A stretch of DNA of 64,000 nucleotides from Salinibacillus aidingensis (GTDB lineage: Bacteria; Bacillota; Bacilli; Bacillales; Alkalibacillaceae), in contig NZ_BAAADO010000005.1 of the NCBI RefSeq assembly GCF_039522525.1, positions 124,001-188,000 of the forward strand, read 5' to 3'. Position 1 is the first letter of the stretch. Each line of letters opens with the position of its first letter. The notes below the pieces were generated by a model. The model was not told the origin of the DNA. It searched no databases and was given only the letters and a program-made list of their open reading frames with translations. A program made the position numbers and the translations under genes. Below are positions 1 through 8,674 of this stretch, piece by piece.

Positions 1-615
1 GAGCCTGACTTAGTTCCACTTTATATTGATGAAGAATGGAAAGAGCGGGTTCGGGCAGAAATTCCTGAACTTCCTGATGCCAGAAAAGCCCGTTACATGA
101 ATGAACTGGGGCTTCCTGCCTATGATGCCATGGTTCTAACTCTTACAAAGGAAATGTCCGATTTCTTTGAAGAGACGATTAAAGCAGGTGCCGATCCAAA
201 ACTAGCCTCCAACTGGTTAATGGTGGAAGTTTCAGGTTATCTGAATAAAAATGATAAGGAACTGGAAGATATTGCTTTAACTCCTGAATCCCTTGCGAAA
301 ATGGTGAAGCTTATTGCAGATGAGACCATTTCTTCCAAGATTGCGAAAAAAGTCTTTAGCGAGCTGGTTGAAAAAGGTGGAGATCCTGAAAAAATCGTTA
401 AAGATAAAGGGCTTGTTCAAATTTCGGATGAAGGTCAGCTTACCGAAATTATTACAGGTATTCTTGATAAAAACCAACAGTCCATTGATGACTATAAGAA
501 CGGAAAAGATCGTGCGCTCGGCTTCTTAGTCGGTCAAGTGATGAAGGCAACTAAAGGACAGGCAAATCCGAAAATGGTCAACAAAATTCTTTTAGGCGAA
601 ATGGAAAAGAGATAA
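1..615 (+). CDS. gatB: Asp/Glu-tRNA amidotransferase subunit B, C-terminal part
   Basis: The reading frame is open from the first base, so the gene begins upstream of the window; 204 codons remain. The visible part covers the end of the GatB core and the whole helical YqeY-like tail that contacts tRNA, with the typical segments NELGLPAYDAMVLT and GFLVGQVMKATKGQANP. GatB is the kinase/transamidase partner in GatCAB, which converts Glu-tRNA(Gln) and Asp-tRNA(Asn) to Gln- and Asn-tRNA in the cytoplasm. It is the last gene before a terminator hairpin, as expected for the end of a gatCAB operon. The family call is firm; the start and ATP site are outside the window. Confidence 0.95.
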   Translation, partial: EPDLVPLYIDEEWKERVRAEIPELPDARKARYMNELGLPAYDAMVLTLTKEMSDFFEETIKAGADPKLASNWLMVEVSGYLNKNDKELEDIALTPESLAKMVKLIADETISSKIAKKVFSELVEKGGDPEKIVKDKGLVQISDEGQLTEIITGILDKNQQSIDDYKNGKDRALGFLVGQVMKATKGQANPKMVNKILLGEMEKR

Positions 616-658
616 AGAAAACAGGAAAAAATAAAGGTTGTCCGCATAAATATAGTGA

Positions 659-689
659 AGAGAGCAGATACAGCTGAATCTGCTCTTTT
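659..689 (+). terminator. Rho-independent terminator after gatB
   Basis: AAGAGCAGAT pairs with ATCTGCTCTT around a short loop and runs into TTTTC. It closes the gatB transcript. Confidence 0.8.
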
Positions 690-751
690 CATTTCAAATA
701 AAAAGGGATATGATGAGATTGGTATAGATATCCAAAATGAAGGTGAAGAAA

Positions 752-1648
752 ATGAAGCGTGCCAGAATTATTTATAATCCGACATCGGGACGTGAAGCAT
801 TTCAGAAAGAGCTGCCCAGAGCTTTACGAAAGCTGGAAGAAGCAGGGTATGAAGCCTCTACACATGCCACAACCGGTGAGGGAGATGCAACAGAAGCAGC
901 AAGAACAGCTGTCACAAGGGAATATGATGTTGTTATCGCAGCTGGTGGCGATGGAACGATTAATGAAGTCGTCAATGGATTGGCAGAGCAACCCTTTCGA
1001 CCCAAGCTTGGTGTGATTCCTGTGGGGACAACCAATGATTTTGCACGATCTCTGAGAATTCCGAGAAACATTCAAAAGGCTATTGATGTCGTTATCGCCG
1101 GGAATACGAAAAAAATCGATATTGGCAAAATTGATGAGGATAGGTATTTTATTTATATAGCTGGTGGTGGAAAAATAACCGAGCTCACCTATGAGGTTCC
1201 GAGCAAATTAAAGACGATGCTAGGCCAGCTTGCTTATTATATTAAAGGAATCGAAATGCTTCCGTTTATGAAGCCAATCAATGTCCGAATTGAATATGAT
1301 GATCATATTCTGGAAGAGCCCATCATGATGTTTCTGATTTCGAATTCCAATTCAATCGGCGGGTTTGAAAGAGCAAACCCTTTAGGTGAAATGGACGATG
1401 GTTATTTTGATTTATTGATCGTTCGTAAAACACATTTTGGCGATATCCCTAAAATAGCGACAAGCCTTCTTAAGGGGAACCATATTCACCACGACAAGAT
1501 CATTTATACAAAGACAAAATCACTGACGGTTGATGTAGAAGAAAACGTATCGTTAAATATTGACGGGGAATATGGCGGATTATTGCCCGGGAAATTTGTC
1601 AATTTGTATCAGCATATTGAATTCTTCGTACCTGAGAATACGGATTAG
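752..1648 (+). CDS. dgkB: Diacylglycerol kinase DgkB
   Basis: Soluble lipid kinase of the DAGK catalytic family (298 aa) that phosphorylates diacylglycerol to phosphatidic acid and so recycles the diacylglycerol left by lipoteichoic acid synthesis. The nucleotide-binding motif GGDGTINEVVNGL lies near residue 66 and is followed by GVIPVGTTNDFAR. The sequence tracks B. subtilis DgkB (YerQ) over its whole length, including the conserved start KRARIIYNPTSG and the late LNIDGEYGG segment. I chose the ATG at 752 because AAGGTGA sits 6-7 bases upstream; the in-frame ATG at 737 has no such site. The order gatB-dgkB-rlmCD matches other Bacillaceae. Confidence 0.95.
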   Translation: MKRARIIYNPTSGREAFQKELPRALRKLEEAGYEASTHATTGEGDATEAARTAVTREYDVVIAAGGDGTINEVVNGLAEQPFRPKLGVIPVGTTNDFARSLRIPRNIQKAIDVVIAGNTKKIDIGKIDEDRYFIYIAGGGKITELTYEVPSKLKTMLGQLAYYIKGIEMLPFMKPINVRIEYDDHILEEPIMMFLISNSNSIGGFERANPLGEMDDGYFDLLIVRKTHFGDIPKIATSLLKGNHIHHDKIIYTKTKSLTVDVEENVSLNIDGEYGGLLPGKFVNLYQHIEFFVPENTD

Positions 1649-1680
1649 ACATGAGGTTGTCTGATTTCGTATTCTTTGTT
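1636..1680 (+). terminator. Terminator overlapping the end of dgkB
   Basis: GAATACG at 1636 pairs with CGTATTC ending at 1674, with an inner AGAC/GTCT stem, followed by TTTGTTTG. The stem begins inside the last codons of dgkB. Confidence 0.7.
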
Positions 1681-1779
1681 TGTAAAGGTGATGCAAATGG
1701 ACAAACTTTGAATCAGATGATTGTTTTAACGTTTTAATGGAAAAATAGAACTAAAGTTAAACATAAAGGAAGATTCATA

Positions 1780-3156
1780 ATGGCAAAAGTGAAACCACCT
1801 GTGGCAAAAAATGAAACCATCGAGCTTGAATTTGTCGATTTGACCCACGAAGGCTCAGGTGTAGGAAAGATAAATGGATACCCTCTGTTCGTTCCCTATG
1901 GATTACCAGGGGAAAAAGCCAAGGTTAAAGTTGTTAAGGTCAAGAAAAATTTCGGATTCGGAAAATTACTGAAGGTCCTCGATCAAAGCCCGGAGCGTAT
2001 TGAACCTCCGTGTGATGTGTTTTACCAATGTGGTGGATGTCAGATTCAGCACATGAGCTATAAGATGCAATTGGACGTGAAGCAAAAGCAGGTACAGGAT
2101 GCCATGCGAAAAATTGGCCATTTAGAAGAGGTTCCTGTACATCCGACGATTGGTATGGAGGACCCATGGCGTTATCGAAATAAGGTTCAAATTCCTGTTA
2201 AGGGAGTAGAAGGCCGCCTTGAAACAGGTTTTTATAAAAAGCGGAGCCACGACATTATTAATATGGATACTTGCCCGATTACTGATGAACAGAATGATCG
2301 AATGGTTGAAGCCGTGCGCCGAATTGCCGAGGATGCAGGGATTACTCCGTATGATGAGGATAAACATCGCGGGATTCTAAGGCATATCATGGTCCGTAAT
2401 GGCAAGGAAACCAACGAGATTATGGTTGTGCTTGTAACCAGGACGGACAAGCTTCCGCAACAGGAGAAGATTGTCGAGGAAATTCGTAAGGCCTATCCGA
2501 ATGTAAAATCCATTATGCAGAACGTAAATCCTGAACGGACAAATGTTATTCTAGGGAAAAAGACAAAACTCCTATGGGGAGAAGAGTACATCCATGATTC
2601 CATTGGGGATACACAATTTGCGATTTCAGCCAAGTCCTTTTATCAGGTAAATCCTGAGCAGACGAAAACCCTGTATGACAAAGCATTGGAATACGCTGAT
2701 TTAAGCGGTAATGAAACCGTAGTTGATGCGTACTGCGGGATTGGAACCATTTCTCTTTTCCTGGCTCAGAAAGCCAAAAAGGTGTATGGAGTAGAAATCG
2801 TTCCTGAGGCTGTTGATGATGCAAAGAAAAACGCAAAACTGAATCATATTGATAATGCAGAATTCTATGTCGGAGCCGCTGAAAAGGTGATGGACTGGTG
2901 GAAAGCGCAAGGATTAAGACCGGATGTTATCGTTGTGGATCCTCCCAGAAAAGGCTGTGATGAAACACTGCTAAAGGCCATGCTGGACATGCAGCCGAAG
3001 CGAATTGTCTATGTTTCCTGTAATCCATCCACTTTAGCAAGAGATTTGAATATCTTAGCTGAGGGTGGGTATGAAACTAAACAGGTGCAGCCAGTGGATA
3101 TGTTTCCGCAGACGAGCCATGTGGAATGCGTGGCGCAAATAGAGTTGAATTTGTAA
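1780..3156 (+). CDS. rlmCD: 23S rRNA (uracil-5-)-methyltransferase RlmCD
   Basis: SAM-dependent RNA methyltransferase of the TrmA/RumA family (458 aa). An N-terminal TRAM RNA-binding domain covers about residues 1-65. Iron-sulphur cluster cysteines follow in CDVFYQCGGCQ (about 76-87), with a fourth in MDTCPITDEQ near 165. The SAM-binding motif VDAYCGIGTISLF lies near 320, VVDPPRKGC near 385, and the catalytic cysteine in VSCNPSTLARDL near 413. In B. subtilis the equivalent enzyme (YefA) makes m5U at two 23S rRNA positions, and I infer the same here. It has its own terminator and no operon partner downstream. Confidence 0.93.
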   Translation: MAKVKPPVAKNETIELEFVDLTHEGSGVGKINGYPLFVPYGLPGEKAKVKVVKVKKNFGFGKLLKVLDQSPERIEPPCDVFYQCGGCQIQHMSYKMQLDVKQKQVQDAMRKIGHLEEVPVHPTIGMEDPWRYRNKVQIPVKGVEGRLETGFYKKRSHDIINMDTCPITDEQNDRMVEAVRRIAEDAGITPYDEDKHRGILRHIMVRNGKETNEIMVVLVTRTDKLPQQEKIVEEIRKAYPNVKSIMQNVNPERTNVILGKKTKLLWGEEYIHDSIGDTQFAISAKSFYQVNPEQTKTLYDKALEYADLSGNETVVDAYCGIGTISLFLAQKAKKVYGVEIVPEAVDDAKKNAKLNHIDNAEFYVGAAEKVMDWWKAQGLRPDVIVVDPPRKGCDETLLKAMLDMQPKRIVYVSCNPSTLARDLNILAEGGYETKQVQPVDMFPQTSHVECVAQIELNL

Positions 3157-3226
3157 TGCAAAAATAACCTTTTACTTTTTGGCATAGAGTTCTGCCAAAA
3201 CCCCAATTTTATAAAGAAAAAGGCTT

Positions 3227-3288
3227 AAAGCGTTTGAGGGAAACGGAGAAAGTGAGAAATCTCTTTCTTTGTCTTTCAAACGCTTTTT
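3227..3288 (+). terminator. Terminator after rlmCD
   Basis: AAAGCGTTTGA (3227-3237) pairs with TCAAACGCTTT (3276-3286); an inner AGAAAG/CTTTCT stem extends the hairpin and a T run follows. The first bases after the rlmCD stop also hold a small GGCA/TGCC hairpin. Confidence 0.8.
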
Positions 3289-3309
3289 TGCTTTCATCAA
3301 GGCTGCATA

Positions 3310-3777
3310 CTATTTTGTTAATCCATTTAATTTTTCCCATTCACTTAAATACAGTTTTTCAGTCAAATGGTTAGGATTATTAATCTTGCAAATGAACTCT
3401 AAACTATTTCCATCCGGGTCATTAAAATGTATCTTTGCATGGCCAAACCGTTCATTTGGATTAGGCATCACAAATGGTTCAACAGGCTCAAAGCCAAAAG
3501 TTTTTCTCGGTTTATCCTCTATTTGTTAGCCAGTTAACCGAGTTTTTCAAACCATCCAAAGATACCTCAAAAGCTATATGTCTAATGGAAGGATGATACT
3601 CTGCCTCAACTTTATCGGTTTTCCATAAACCAAGCCAGCTTTGGTCTTTTATAATCCATAAAAAAGCTAATCGATCTTCCACTTTATGATCAAACTTCAG
3701 CCAAGCCCTTCAAAAATTTCAATCGACTTATTTAAATCACTTACTGGTAAATGTGCTTCGTATAGACCTTTGATCAA
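3310..3777 (-). pseudogene. VOC (glyoxalase/bleomycin-resistance) protein, frameshifted
   Basis: Read on the minus strand this is one vicinal-oxygen-chelate domain of about 150 codons split over three frames. It starts MIKGLYEAHLPVSDLNKSIE from a TTG at 3777 with GGAGGT seven bases upstream. The frame shifts near 3705, continues with LAFLWIIKDQSWLGLW and HPSIRHIAFEV, then breaks again near 3525. It ends with FGHAKIHFNDPDGNSLEF, the usual VOC metal-ligand end. Each piece aligns to the family, so the gene looks recently inactivated or misread at two short runs. Substrate unknown. Confidence 0.75.
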
Positions 3778-3844
3778 TGAATATACCTCCAATAATTTAA
3801 GTGTGTTTTTTCAAAATGTTATAGATTGTAGTGAATAAAAATAA

Positions 3845-4021
3845 CTACGGTTTCATTTCCACTCTGTTACTTCGTTTATTGAATTTATCAAAAATAATAT
3901 CAAGGATCACTGCAGTAGTTATAAAGCTTATAAATTCCAACCAGCCATCAAATAAATAAAAGCATAGACCAGTAGCTGAAAAAAATATAACTAATTCCAA
4001 TAATTTAAGTTTTAATGACAT
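3845..4021 (-). CDS. Small membrane protein, 58 aa
   Basis: ATG at 4021 with GGGGGAG about a dozen bases upstream opens 58 codons. The product has two close hydrophobic stretches (LELVIFFSATGLCFYLF and FISFITTAVILDIIF) and a basic, polar tail. It is probably a two-pass or hairpin inner-membrane protein. I recognise no family. It lies upstream of, and codirectional with, the broken VOC gene. Confidence 0.5.
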   Translation of the reverse strand: MSLKLKLLELVIFFSATGLCFYLFDGWLEFISFITTAVILDIIFDKFNKRSNRVEMKP

Positions 4022-4321
4022 GATTCAACACTACTCCCCCTTACAGCTCTTTCATTAAAACATTCGGTTTTCATTACTCTACAAACTCTATTATCATTTT
4101 AACATAAAATTACAAATTTCATTCGATTGTAGTAGTAACTGCTAATTCTGAGTTGTATTATGTACGTCACAACGGAAGTACTTATTTATTATATGGGATT
4201 TTTTGTATTAACTGAATGGAATATTATGTTAAAATTGTGTGAGAGAAATTTTGTCTAAAACAAGCCAGAAATAAATCATTTAATTTAATCCTTAAGAAAT
4301 TAGACGAAGGAGTTGAAGTGA
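4022..4321. other. Intergenic stretch, AT-rich
   Basis: Divergent gap between the 58-aa membrane gene and the next plus-strand gene. I see no ORF, hairpin or repeat here that I can support; it should hold the two promoters. Confidence 0.4.
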
Positions 4322-4867
4322 TTGTTGCATAGAAGGACATCACTTATCGTGTCGGTCATTGCCTTATTCATATTTATCGTATGTGTAAGTTTTGTAACTG
4401 AAGAGGAAGTGAAACCTGAAGAAAGTTCAGAGGATCTAACTCTTGAGGAAATCAATGCTAAGTATGAGAAAAAGGAGGAACGCTTTAGGAAGCTTTATGA
4501 CCAAAAGGTAATTAAGACTTTAAATAAAGAAGTGCTAAAAGAATTTAAGAGCAACTTTGGAATGAATTTGGAAGGTTATGTTTTTAAAGAAATCGATACT
4601 TTTTCCAAAGATTTTTTAACGAAGTACTTCTCTGAAAGAGTATATCACCCAAGATATACATTTGCATATATAAGTAAACAAAAGAACGATGGTTATATTC
4701 TTGACAAAAGACCAGAAACGGGGATAAATACTCTATTTCATATTAGTCGAAGTAGTAATCAGTGGGAAGTGACAAAAATGGAGGAAAAGAATGGAAGGAT
4801 TTATACATATGATTTTATTCGAACAATTGAGCAAAAGATTGAAAGTAAAATTAAGAATGAAAAATAA
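4322..4867 (+). CDS. Membrane-anchored hypothetical protein, 181 aa (locus A, full copy)
   Basis: TTG start with an AAGGAG-type site about 10 bases upstream. Residues 7-27 form an uncleaved-looking signal anchor (SLIVSVIALFIFIVCVSFV); the rest is charged and soluble, with a coiled-coil-like EEINAKYEKKEERFRKLYDQ segment near 45-65. It is probably outside the cell on a membrane anchor. I know no family for it. Its last 60 or so codons recur as a 5'-truncated copy at 8665-8934. Together with the following minus-strand fragment it forms the left half of a duplicated two-gene locus. Confidence 0.6.
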   Translation: MLHRRTSLIVSVIALFIFIVCVSFVTEEEVKPEESSEDLTLEEINAKYEKKEERFRKLYDQKVIKTLNKEVLKEFKSNFGMNLEGYVFKEIDTFSKDFLTKYFSERVYHPRYTFAYISKQKNDGYILDKRPETGINTLFHISRSSNQWEVTKMEEKNGRIYTYDFIRTIEQKIESKIKNEK

Positions 4868-4871
4868 ACTT

Positions 4872-5173
4872 TGTTCTGTGTAATATATGAATGTCATTTG
4901 CCCGATACAAAGTTTATTAAAGTTTATAATTAAGTCCCTTTTTTCCTCTTGGAACAGGAATTTCATCACCTTTTATGACGCATTAACTGGCCGTAATACC
5001 CCCCACTTTAAGTTTTGAGGGTAATCCAACAAGACTAAGTGGGGAGAGAAAATCCTCACTTATGGAAGTTTCGCTTTATACGAACAATTCCATCGTAAAT
5101 CATTTCTCCATTAGGCCGCTTGCTAAATGTTCCATCAAACTGAATGCTTACATGTTCTTCGATATCAGGGTAT
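4872..5173 (-). pseudogene. Fragment of the 178-aa membrane protein gene (locus B), interrupted by a repeat element
   Basis: The minus strand matches the middle of the intact gene at 8914-9444, from about its 9130 position to about 9316. It is clearly homologous but has small indels. Both ends of the gene are missing: the C-terminal coding part was lost next to 4872, and the N-terminal part is cut at 5173, where M16 peptidase sequence begins. A 98-bp palindromic element sits inside at 4977-5074 between two TTTAT copies, where the intact paralog has a single TTTAT. It cannot encode a product. Confidence 0.8.
4977..5074 (+). mobile_element. TTTAT-flanked palindromic element, copy 1 (internally deleted)
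   Basis: Starts GACGCATTAACTGGCCGT and ends GGAAGTTTCGC, flanked by TTTAT at 4972-4976 and 5075-5079. Compared with the four full copies of about 150 bp it lacks the middle: the 3' arm of hairpin 1 is joined to the loop of hairpin 2 at an AGTGGGG shared by both. The uninterrupted target is visible at about 9226 in the paralogous gene, so the 5-bp duplication is seen directly. Confidence 0.85.
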
Positions 5174-6169
5174 CATTTACTAATTTTACTCAAACGACCT
5201 ATAACTTGTCCGCTACGTCGAATATAAAAAAAATATTATTAGTCTTCTCGACTTTGTTCAAGAACCATACTTTACTGATGAAGCGATAGAAAAGGAAAAA
5301 GGGATCATCGAAAAGAAATCAGAATGTATGACGATAACCCGAACTGGCAAGCTCGATTTGGAATCTTAGAAAATATGTATAAGCATCATCCTGTAAAAAA
5401 TGATATCGCGGGAACCCTATCTTCAATAAATAAAATTACTAAAGAGGACTTATACACTTGTTATAATACATTTTATCACCCTAAGAACATGTTACTATTT
5501 GTATTTGGTCCTGTGGATCCTTACGAAGTCATTGAGTTCATTAAACAAAATCAAGAGCAAAAAACGTTTCAAAAATTTGGAGAGATAGAACGCATTTTCC
5601 CTGAAGAAGATGTAAAGGTGAACCGAAAGTCAAGCGTTATGAAGTTTCCAGTACAAATACCAAAAGTTATTATAGGGTATTAAGAATCAAACCCAATGAG
5701 AAAGGGGAAAGAGCTGCTTAAATATGAGTTATCTCTTAATGTTTTGTTGAAGTTAATGTTCGGTAGTAGTTCTGAAGCGAATGAAAAAATGTTTAATAAT
5801 GGTTATATCGATGAGTCACTTACTTATGACTATACAAATGAAAAAATTTGGTTTTTGTAATTGGGGGAAATAGTAATGAGCCCGAAGAAGTTATAAATAT
5901 TGTCAACAAGACAGTTTCTAAATTTAAGAAAATGTCAATAAAGAAAGATGATGTACTTACGTGCTATTAAGAAAGAGATTGGCAGTTTTTTAAGGTCGAT
6001 TAATTCGCCTCAATTCATTGCAAATCAATTTTCACGGTATCAGTTTAACGAGATGAACTTATTTGAAGTGTTACATACACTTGAAACAATAACCGAACAC
6101 GACCTGGAAGGAGTATTACACGCACACTTTTCCGAGGAGTCACGTACAACACTAATCATAAAACAATAA
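5174..6169 (+). pseudogene. M16-family zinc peptidase remnant
   Basis: Pieces of one M16 (pitrilysin/YmfH-type) protein lie in order on the plus strand. They are FTNFTQTTYNLSATSN near 5175, YFTDEAIEKEKGIIE near 5270, and YDDNPNWQARFGILENMYKH, HHPVKNDIAGT and FYHPKNMLLFVFGPVDP in 5324-5683. The remainder is ELSLNVLLKLMFGSSSEANE near 5720, then FFVIGGNSNEPEEVINIV, then QFIANQFSRYQFNEMNLFEV to the stop at 6169. At least three frameshifts separate them, and the N-terminal third with the HxxEH zinc site is missing at the 5173 junction. Non-functional. M16B peptidases are reported to remove leaders in some class III lanthipeptide systems, which fits the LanKC remnant downstream. Confidence 0.8.
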
Positions 6170-6478
6170 ATAGAATCCTATAATTTTGATTAACAAATCT
6201 AGTTTGAAATCAAGAAGGAATGGATAATTGACACGTTTGCTATGAGGACAAAATGCATATGGGGCAAATTACTTTAAGAAAATATTCATATGAAGAATGT
6301 CATAAATGTTAGATAAAAGGCAGGAAGAAATGATTCGAAAGACACTTTTTATATCGAGTAATCTAACTTATGATTTATTATGGCAAAAAAATACATTTAT
6401 TTAAAGTTTTTACCATTCATCTAATGTAAGTATGACCATGAAGAAAATTATTAGATTGTATGAATATGGAGTGAAAAA
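6170..6478. other. Intergenic stretch between M16 remnant and ABC genes
   Basis: About 300 AT-rich bases. The longest plausible small ORF starts at 6330 (24 codons, preceded by AGGAAG). Its product has no cysteine and few Ser/Thr, so I do not call it a lanthipeptide precursor. The promoter of the ABC pair should be here. Confidence 0.4.
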
Positions 6479-7330
6479 ATGGTAGATTTATTAGAAATTC
6501 GTAATATAAGAAAATCATTTGGCAATAATGTTGTCTTAAAAGATATGACATTCAATGTACCACCTGGTGCAATAGTAGGGTTTATTGGTGATAATGGAGC
6601 AGGTAAATCTACAACAATTAAAACAGTTCTAGGATTAGTTTCCCATGATACCGGCACAGTTAAAATTTTTGATGAGGAAAATATAAATATCCACCCTGAG
6701 AAGAAGGAGATGATTGGTGTCGTATTCGATGCAATGAACTTACCAGCTCATCTGACAATCAAACAATTAAATAATGTGTTAAAAAAATTATATAACACAT
6801 GGGACCAAAATCATTTTTATCAACTAATTCATTCATTCCATTTGCCTATGGATAAGAAGGTAAATGAATTCTCCCGTGGAATGTCCATGAAGCTTTCGAT
6901 AGCTGTTGCGTTATCTCATCATGCAAAATTATTACTACTAGATGAAGCGACTGGAGGACTTGATCCTTCTTCTAGAGAAGAAGTGTTAGAGGAGATAATA
7001 AATTTTGTGAAGTATGGAGATAAAGGTGTATTACTTTCCTCTCATATTATGAGTGACATTGAGAAAGTAGCTAGCCATCTAGTATTTATAAAAGAGGGTG
7101 AGGTTTTACTAAGTGAAGAGAAAGATAAGGTTATTGAAAATTATGCGATTGTAGATGTTCATGAGAATCAACTGCCTGTACTCAACAAAAATATTGTTGT
7201 GGCGAAAAGGAACCATGGTTCTCATTTTAGTGTACTTGTATCGGACAGAAAAGAGTTGCCGGAGGGAATTGACTCCAAAAACTTCTCGATGGATGAACTT
7301 AGTGTATTTCTAACTAGGAGTGAAAAATAA
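6479..7330 (+). CDS. ABC transporter ATP-binding protein
   Basis: Complete 283-aa nucleotide-binding subunit of an ABC-2 type exporter. Walker A GDNGAGKST is at residues 37-45, the signature FSRGM at 131-135, Walker B LLLLDEA at about 151-157, the D-loop GLD at 160-162 and the switch His at 189. A C-terminal extension of about 80 residues is typical of the BcrA/PmtA-like branch. GGAGTG precedes the ATG by about 6 bases. The stop codon directly adjoins the permease start at 7331, so the two are one transcription unit. Its position between M16 peptidase and LanKC remnants suggests it once exported or gave immunity to a lanthipeptide. It looks intact and could now serve another substrate. Confidence 0.85.
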   Translation: MVDLLEIRNIRKSFGNNVVLKDMTFNVPPGAIVGFIGDNGAGKSTTIKTVLGLVSHDTGTVKIFDEENINIHPEKKEMIGVVFDAMNLPAHLTIKQLNNVLKKLYNTWDQNHFYQLIHSFHLPMDKKVNEFSRGMSMKLSIAVALSHHAKLLLLDEATGGLDPSSREEVLEEIINFVKYGDKGVLLSSHIMSDIEKVASHLVFIKEGEVLLSEEKDKVIENYAIVDVHENQLPVLNKNIVVAKRNHGSHFSVLVSDRKELPEGIDSKNFSMDELSVFLTRSEK

Positions 7331-7972
7331 ATGAGAGGCCTATTATTGACAAACTTTTACCTAGTCTATCGAAGTATTCTCGCATACACAGGGCTAGCAA
7401 TATTAATAGCTGGAATCCTTTTGTATTTTGGTGGTTCCTCTATGCAGGGGATTGCCACTTTATTAATTATCTTATTAATGGCCATGCCTTCACTGGAAGT
7501 CATAAAAACCGAAAGTAAGTCTGATTATGACAAATTCGTCCTTACTTTGCCGATTACTAGAAGTAATGTTGTGCAAAGTCATTATACGTTTTATTTTTGT
7601 ATAGTTATTATCGGAGCCGTACTGTCGTATTGTATCTTCTATGTCTATAACAACATGACTGAAACACCAACCGATAGCCTATTTAATATTGTAGCGATGG
7701 GGCTTTTCGTTGTTCTTGTTGCTGGTTCGATCGTTTATCCCCTCCTTTATATCTTTGGTGCAAATAAGTCGGATGCTATTGTACTTGGAGGAGGAATTGC
7801 TGGCTTTTTTGCTAGATTTGGATTTGGCTATATAGTGGCCGATTTACCACTCTCATCACTAAAGTTAGATTTATCGATAACCATACCGATATTATTTATT
7901 ACGGTAGGTATCATCCTTTATATTTTTTCTTATTTCATTGCTTTAGTTATTTATCAAAAGAAAGAATTTTAA
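7331..7972 (+). CDS. ABC-2 transporter permease
   Basis: 213-aa membrane protein with six hydrophobic segments. It matches the short ABC2_membrane_5 type permeases that pair with PmtA/BcrA-like ATPases; the cytoplasmic stretch ETKSKSDYDKFVLTLPITRSN-like region (about 58-80) is typical of that family. It begins immediately after the ATP-binding gene. Four bases after its stop, LanKC-like coding sequence begins without its N-terminus, so a deletion has removed what followed the permease. Confidence 0.8.
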   Translation: MRGLLLTNFYLVYRSILAYTGLAILIAGILLYFGGSSMQGIATLLIILLMAMPSLEVIKTESKSDYDKFVLTLPITRSNVVQSHYTFYFCIVIIGAVLSYCIFYVYNNMTETPTDSLFNIVAMGLFVVLVAGSIVYPLLYIFGANKSDAIVLGGGIAGFFARFGFGYIVADLPLSSLKLDLSITIPILFITVGIILYIFSYFIALVIYQKKEF

Positions 7973-7975
7973 ATC

Positions 7976-8674
7976 ACATACAATTTCTTACTTCAGAAAA
8001 ATCATTGATGGAGCTATGTAAAGATGAATTCAAAAAATGCTAATCGTTCTTCATCGGGTAAGTTTATTACTATCTATCTTATTAATGATCAAAACTTTCT
8101 CGAACTGCTAGATTTACTTGTTTCAGAAACTAAGGAATTTGAAAAAGGACCATATATTCTTAATGATAAGAGGTGGAAAAACAGCAATATATTCTATCGA
8201 TATGGAGCATTTGAAAGAATTCTAAACGAACATGGTGAACATTGTATTAGAGACGAGAAGGGGAAATTAATTGAAGATCAAAGGACCCCTTTTTATCAGG
8301 TACCTGACTTTGTTAAGAATTTCGATGATTATCTAGATAGTATGAATACTTCTGAAACTGCAGAGAAGAAAGAGAAAAGTAAGTTACAGAAATATAAGAT
8401 TGAAACAGCTCTGAATTATAGTAATTCTGGTGGGTTATACCTCGCTAGCAAGAAGAAGGATAATCAGAAAGTTATCGTCAAGGAAGCCAGACCAAATGCT
8501 GGATTAGATGGGAGAGGGAATGATGCATTAAGAAGGCACCAGATAGAACGTAATGCTTTACAAAAGCTTAGTGATGTAGACGGAGTTGTTAATCTAGTGG
8601 AAGTATTTAAAGAGTGGGAACACCGCTTTTTAGTAGAGGAATTCATTGAAGGACAAGACTTAAGGCATATATAA
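7976..8674 (+). pseudogene. Class III lanthipeptide synthetase (LanKC) fragment
   Basis: The frame from 8024 reads NSKNANRSSSGKFITIY, GPYILNDKRW, IFYRYGAFERI, FYQVPDFVKNF, KIETALNYSNSGGLYLA and VIVKEARPNAGLDGRG. These are the phosphoSer/Thr lyase domain and the start of the kinase domain of RamC/LabKC-type enzymes. Upstream, another frame (IQFLTSEKSLMEL from about 7984) supplies a little more N-terminus, so a frameshift lies near 8020. A complete enzyme is usually over 800 residues. Here roughly the first 70 residues, most of the kinase and the whole cyclase-like domain are absent. The 3' break is at 8665-8676 (GCATATATAAGT), where it fuses to the copy of locus A. It cannot make a working synthetase. 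Confidence 0.85.

Noticed and set aside
6330..6404. 24-codon ORF with a fair ribosome site considered as lanthipeptide precursor
   Set aside because: No cysteine, few Ser/Thr, no recognisable leader motif.
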